Below, one piece after another: positions 61,495 to 64,000 of a stretch of DNA of 64,000 nt. Numbering within the stretch: position 1 is the first letter of the stretch; every line of letters starts with the position of its first letter. Position numbers and translations under genes: made by a program. Location: positions 9,129-73,128 of the forward strand of contig JAVBMN010000043.1 in assembly GCA_031552405.1 (NCBI GenBank). The letters run 5' to 3'. The stretch comes from UBA1794 sp031552405 (GTDB lineage Bacteria > Bacteroidota > Bacteroidia > Bacteroidales > Bacteroidaceae). Below the pieces are notes generated by a model that saw nothing but the letters and a program-made list of their open reading frames with translations, did no database searches and was not told where the DNA came from.

Positions 61495-62424
61495 ATGATA
61501 GGTTTAGATTTCAATTCACTGTTTGAGCTAGTAAGAGTGTTCAAGGATGAACAAACTTGTATAGGCTATCTGGAAGAACTGATCTGGAATGGAAAGCCTG
61601 TTTCACCTTTTCATCCTGATGGTAAGGTGTACAAATGTGCTAATGGTAAATACAAATGCAAAGAAAGTGGCAAGTACTTCAATGTAAGAACAAACACTAT
61701 GTTTGATAGTACGAAGATCAGCCTACAGAAATGGTTCATGGCTATATGGTTAATTACTTCACACAAGAAAGGTATTTCTTCTCATCAGTTGGCAAAAGAT
61801 ATTGAAGTGACACAGAAAACTGCATGGTTCATGCTGCAAAGAATCAGAAGTTGTTTTGGTGTCATTGAAAACAATCATGAGCTGGACAATGAAGTAGAAG
61901 CAGATGAAACCTTTGTAGGTGGCAAGAACAAGAATCGCCATGCAGATAAGAAAGTAGAAAATGCACAGGGAAGAAGCTGCAAAGATAAGACCCCAGTGTT
62001 TGGCATGGTTGAAAGAGAAGGTAAAGTTGTTGCTAAGAAAGTAAAGTCTACTGCATCTGAACATTTAACTCCTGAGATTATTAAGACCATTAAAGACAGT
62101 GCTACCTTGTTCACTGATGAGTGGGTAGGTTATCATTCTGTTAGCAAATTATATGATCACATGTCGGTTAATCATGGTGCAAATGAATATGTGAATGGAA
62201 ACGCATACACCAATACAATTGAAGGTTTCTGGTCTTTAATGAAAAGAGGAATCTTGGGAATTTATCACTTTGTTTCTAAAAAACATCTTCAATATTATGT
62301 AGATGAGTTTGTATTTAGGTATAATACTCGTAAATTTGCAACAGAAACAGTAAGGTTCAATCATTTGCTTAGACATGTAGCAAATAAGTACCTGCCTTAT
62401 AATGAACTGATTGCAGATGTATAA
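61495..62424 (+). CDS. IS1595-family (ISXO2-like) transposase
   Basis: A 309-residue DDE transposase. An N-terminal zinc-ribbon-like segment (YKCANGKYKCKESGKYFNVR) has lost the usual CxxC pairs. An HTH follows (ISSHQLAKDIEVTQKTAWFM). The catalytic residues appear to be Asp137 (EADETFVGG), Asp208 (LFTDEWVGYH) and Glu243 (TIEGFWSLMKRG), with the family's KHLQYYVDEFVFRYN end. Length and motifs are complete, so it may be active. I could not identify terminal inverted repeats, so the limits of the element are unknown. Confidence 0.88.
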   Translation: MIGLDFNSLFELVRVFKDEQTCIGYLEELIWNGKPVSPFHPDGKVYKCANGKYKCKESGKYFNVRTNTMFDSTKISLQKWFMAIWLITSHKKGISSHQLAKDIEVTQKTAWFMLQRIRSCFGVIENNHELDNEVEADETFVGGKNKNRHADKKVENAQGRSCKDKTPVFGMVEREGKVVAKKVKSTASEHLTPEIIKTIKDSATLFTDEWVGYHSVSKLYDHMSVNHGANEYVNGNAYTNTIEGFWSLMKRGILGIYHFVSKKHLQYYVDEFVFRYNTRKFATETVRFNHLLRHVANKYLPYNELIADV

Positions 62425-62442
62425 CACTTAAAATAAAAAATT

Positions 62443-62667
62443 ATGGAAGAGTTTAAAATTGGTGATGTTGTAATGTTAAAATCTGGTGAACCAAAAATGA
62501 CTATAGGTGCATATAGTTCAGATACTTATACTTTTAAAGGGGAAAACCTAAAACTTGATTCAGCACTTTGTAATTGGTTTGATGGGAACGAACCAAAAGG
62601 TAAAATTTACCTGTTTGATCAGCTTAAAAAGGTAAAGACAAGAAAGAGTAAGAAGGAAGAAAGTTAA
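62443..62667 (+). CDS. DUF2158-like small protein
   Basis: A 74-residue protein, FKIGDVVMLKSGEPKMTIGA at its start and a lysine-rich end. The pattern (GD-V-LKSG-P-MT, then CNWFDG) is that of DUF2158/YodC-type proteins, which have a small SH3-like barrel. The function is unknown. It starts 18 bases after the transposase stop and is probably co-transcribed. Confidence 0.7.
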   Translation: MEEFKIGDVVMLKSGEPKMTIGAYSSDTYTFKGENLKLDSALCNWFDGNEPKGKIYLFDQLKKVKTRKSKKEES

Positions 62668-62825
62668 ATACCATTTCTTCCAACTGTAGTTGTTCTATAT
62701 ACCAGAACTCCTAATATATAGACCTCAAAAGTGTCTACCAAAACACCATATGAAACCCTTTTATCAATCAATGAAAAAGATGGTTTTTGTGGTTTGCTTT
62801 GTGTTGCCTGATTATCTTTCTTCAT
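62664..62825 (-). CDS. 53-residue protein, unknown
   Basis: A small open frame starting MKKDNQATQSKPQKPSFSLI, with a hydrophobic segment VYILGVLVYRT near the end. It fills the gap between two plus-strand genes and its stop overlaps that of the DUF2158 gene by 4 bases. It may be real; evidence is only its clean length and fit. Confidence 0.35.
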   Translation of the reverse strand: MKKDNQATQSKPQKPSFSLIDKRVSYGVLVDTFEVYILGVLVYRTTTVGRNGI

Positions 62826-62847
62826 AACATGTTCTTTATATATAAAT

Positions 62848-63243
62848 ATGTCTGACAACAATATAGTAGAAACCATTTTCATAACCATGGGAACTGATAG
62901 AATCAGAATCCCATATTATATGGTGGAAAGTGGTAAATGTTATGTGGGTTATAGAGTCAATCAGTTCTTTAAACCAGCTATTGATATTCCACATGTTATA
63001 CTTACTGCAAATAACAATGCAGAAGTAAAAGCCTATACCATTGCTAAAATGATTGATAGTGTCAATCATACCACATTGAAACAAATAGCAAGGGATGGGT
63101 TAATGAGCGTGGTAAGGGCTGAAATTGAAAAAGTCAGAGAAGGAAACCCAACCCCAAAAGAAGAAAGAAAACTATCTGAGTTTGACAGGAACATCCTAAA
63201 AGCTGCAGCATACAACCCAAAGGAGAAAGAAAAGAAAAAATAA
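62848..63243 (+). CDS. 131-residue protein, unknown
   Basis: A soluble protein with a beta-rich first half (IFITMGTDRIRIPYYMVESG) and a helical, very basic C-terminus ending in a run of lysines. It is not recognised. A strong terminator follows 13 bases later. Codon use is AT-rich like the rest of the island. Confidence 0.6.
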   Translation: MSDNNIVETIFITMGTDRIRIPYYMVESGKCYVGYRVNQFFKPAIDIPHVILTANNNAEVKAYTIAKMIDSVNHTTLKQIARDGLMSVVRAEIEKVREGNPTPKEERKLSEFDRNILKAAAYNPKEKEKKK

Positions 63244-63255
63244 CTTATATGATTC

Positions 63256-63303
63256 AAAACAGAACCCCTTAGAAATAATAATGTTTCTAAGGGGTTCTGT
63301 TTT
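63256..63303 (+). terminator. Strong intrinsic terminator
   Basis: A perfect 20-bp stem, AAAACAGAACCCCTTAGAAA (63256-63275) with its complement (63284-63303), around an 8-base loop. The stem ends in T residues. Confidence 0.85.
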
Positions 63304-63329
63304 ATGAGTAGTGAAACAAAAAAATACTG

Positions 63330-63546
63330 TATATTTGTGACTGTATATAATACTACATATGTTTTTCTTGCATTATCTGAAAAATATGCGTGTATTATGT
63401 ACATGCAAAGAGAGGCCAGTATCTGTGCGTTCCTATTTGCGTTTTCGGAAGAAACGCTATGAGAAAGTGAGATCACATTGTCGTAAGTTGCCTGGTAGGT
63501 GACCTCTTTGCGGCCATAGCAGAGGGCTTAGTACTCTGCTACTTTT
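63330..63546 (+). ncRNA. Candidate structured small RNA
   Basis: A -7 box TATATTTG (63330-63337) precedes about 200 bases without a convincing gene but richer in GC than the island. GCAAAGAG (near 63404) can pair over a long range with CTCTTTGC (near 63504). GCGTTT/AAACGC forms a small hairpin between them. TAGCAGAG (63517-63524) with CTCTGCTA (63534-63541), then CTTTTC, looks like a terminator. The family is unknown. Confidence 0.3.
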
Positions 63547-63777
63547 CATTAAACTACTTATATAATATATCTAATTTCATATTGGTGTAAATAAGTATAT
63601 TATTACCTATTTTTTTTTAACCCCTGTTACCTTTCACTTTCCTTGTAACTATCTGTTATATAGTTTGTTAAATGTGAACCATGCCCTTCGCAGATACTTT
63701 TTATATCTCTTATTATCAAGGGTTTAGGGGTGGACCATCCCCCTTCACTCCTATTCACCCTCTCCCCTGGGAAGAAT

Positions 63778-63835
63778 CCGTTTGTCGGGGTGTTACGCAT
63801 CCCGACTTCTCCAAACGGGGATGTTTTGCATCTCC
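63778..63835. repeat. Two adjoining hairpins near the IS3 end
   Basis: CCGTTTG plus TCGGGGTG pair with CATCCCGA and CAAACGG (63778-63818). GGGGATG (63817-63823) pairs with CATCTCC (63829-63835). They lie in a stretch with CCCTTCAC-like runs (63735-63770) and no convincing gene; 63547-63777 is otherwise AT-rich and empty. Confidence 0.5.
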
Positions 63836-63860
63836 ATCTTTTTGCAAAATAAGTCAGTGA

Positions 63861-64000
63861 TGTACTGCACCCCAAAAGTTGGACATAAAAATTCTTTTTA
63901 TGAGCCATCAAAAGAGTTATTGTTATTCGTTTTCCCTTAAGTGTAAAGTGGTTCGTCTTTACTCTCGTGGTTTTAGCTGTGTTGCTATTTCTTCTCTTAC
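63861..64000 (+). mobile_element. Left end of an IS3-family element
   Basis: The terminal repeat TGTACTGCACCCCAAAAGTT (63861-63880) and the following GGACA match the ends of IS3-family elements of the IS150 type. A transposase OrfA start follows. The element continues past the right edge. Confidence 0.75.
63900..64000 (+). CDS. IS3-family transposase OrfA, partial
   Basis: Starts at ATG 63900 and runs off the edge. The 33 visible residues (with FSLKCKVVRLYSRGFSCVAI) are the first helices of the OrfA helix-turn-helix, which binds the element's ends. Confidence 0.7.
   Translation, partial: MSHQKSYCYSFSLKCKVVRLYSRGFSCVAISSL

Noticed and set aside
63400..63546. Group II intron or retron RNA
   Set aside because: Only a GTGCG start and generic hairpins are visible; no domain V and no reverse transcriptase.
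63627..63911. 94-residue open frame on the minus strand up to the IS3 end
   Set aside because: It runs through hairpins and into the IS terminal repeat and has no protein-like pattern.
1..64000. tRNA or rRNA genes
   Set aside because: Looked for the TTCGA/TTCAA T-loop context and rRNA signatures by eye and found none; a tRNA scan would be decisive.

Overview
The window looks like a chromosome segment of a gut Bacteroides. The evidence is the gene content (type III glutamine synthetase, DapL lysine route, pyruvate:ferredoxin oxidoreductase, GH35 beta-galactosidase, Bacteroidales-type surface lipoproteins) and the promoters, many of which show the Bacteroidetes -33 TTG / -7 TAnnTTTG pattern instead of -35/-10 boxes. 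No tRNA, rRNA or CRISPR array was seen. Everything here comes from reading the sequence; no search or folding program was run.

1-17.2 kb is mostly core metabolism: a PadR-PspC operon, NADP-type glutamate dehydrogenase, glutaminyl-tRNA synthetase, a DEAD-box helicase, a lipoprotein phosphatase, an overlapping SIS isomerase/PfkB kinase pair, an M16 peptidase, dapF-dapL, a TorF-like porin and glnN. Glutamate, glutamine and diaminopimelate functions are therefore concentrated here.

17.3-29.5 kb holds envelope and regulatory genes: a LamG protein, a ChaN/Tiki-like secreted protein, a membrane-anchored TPR regulator, a coiled-coil protein, and an ECF sigma module whose two divergent promoters are almost identical. 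An AraC-type membrane regulator, a GH35 enzyme and a CMD-family protein follow.

29.5-48.3 kb is an accessory surface locus on the minus strand. It runs from lipocalin-like lipoproteins and an outer-membrane barrel to two giant secreted proteins (1626 and 3000 residues), the first with a dockerin-like and the second with a cohesin-like segment, and ends in a 60-residue protein. Two paralogous small HTH regulators bracket it.

48.5-56.7 kb returns to core-like genes: nifJ, an AAA ATPase, a TlpA-type thioredoxin and an ATP-grasp-like protein. From about 56.75 kb the DNA becomes clearly AT-rich. This island carries small orphan genes, three HTH regulators, a beta-barrel/LRR lipoprotein pair, a NUMOD3 micro-protein, an IS1595-family transposase and, at the right edge, the left end of an IS3-family element.

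The intergenic DNA is unusually structured. There are palindrome arrays with exact 22-bp or 21-bp periods at 1.74, 22.04 and 47.03 kb, two perfect 29-bp-stem palindromes, and several long nested inverted repeats.
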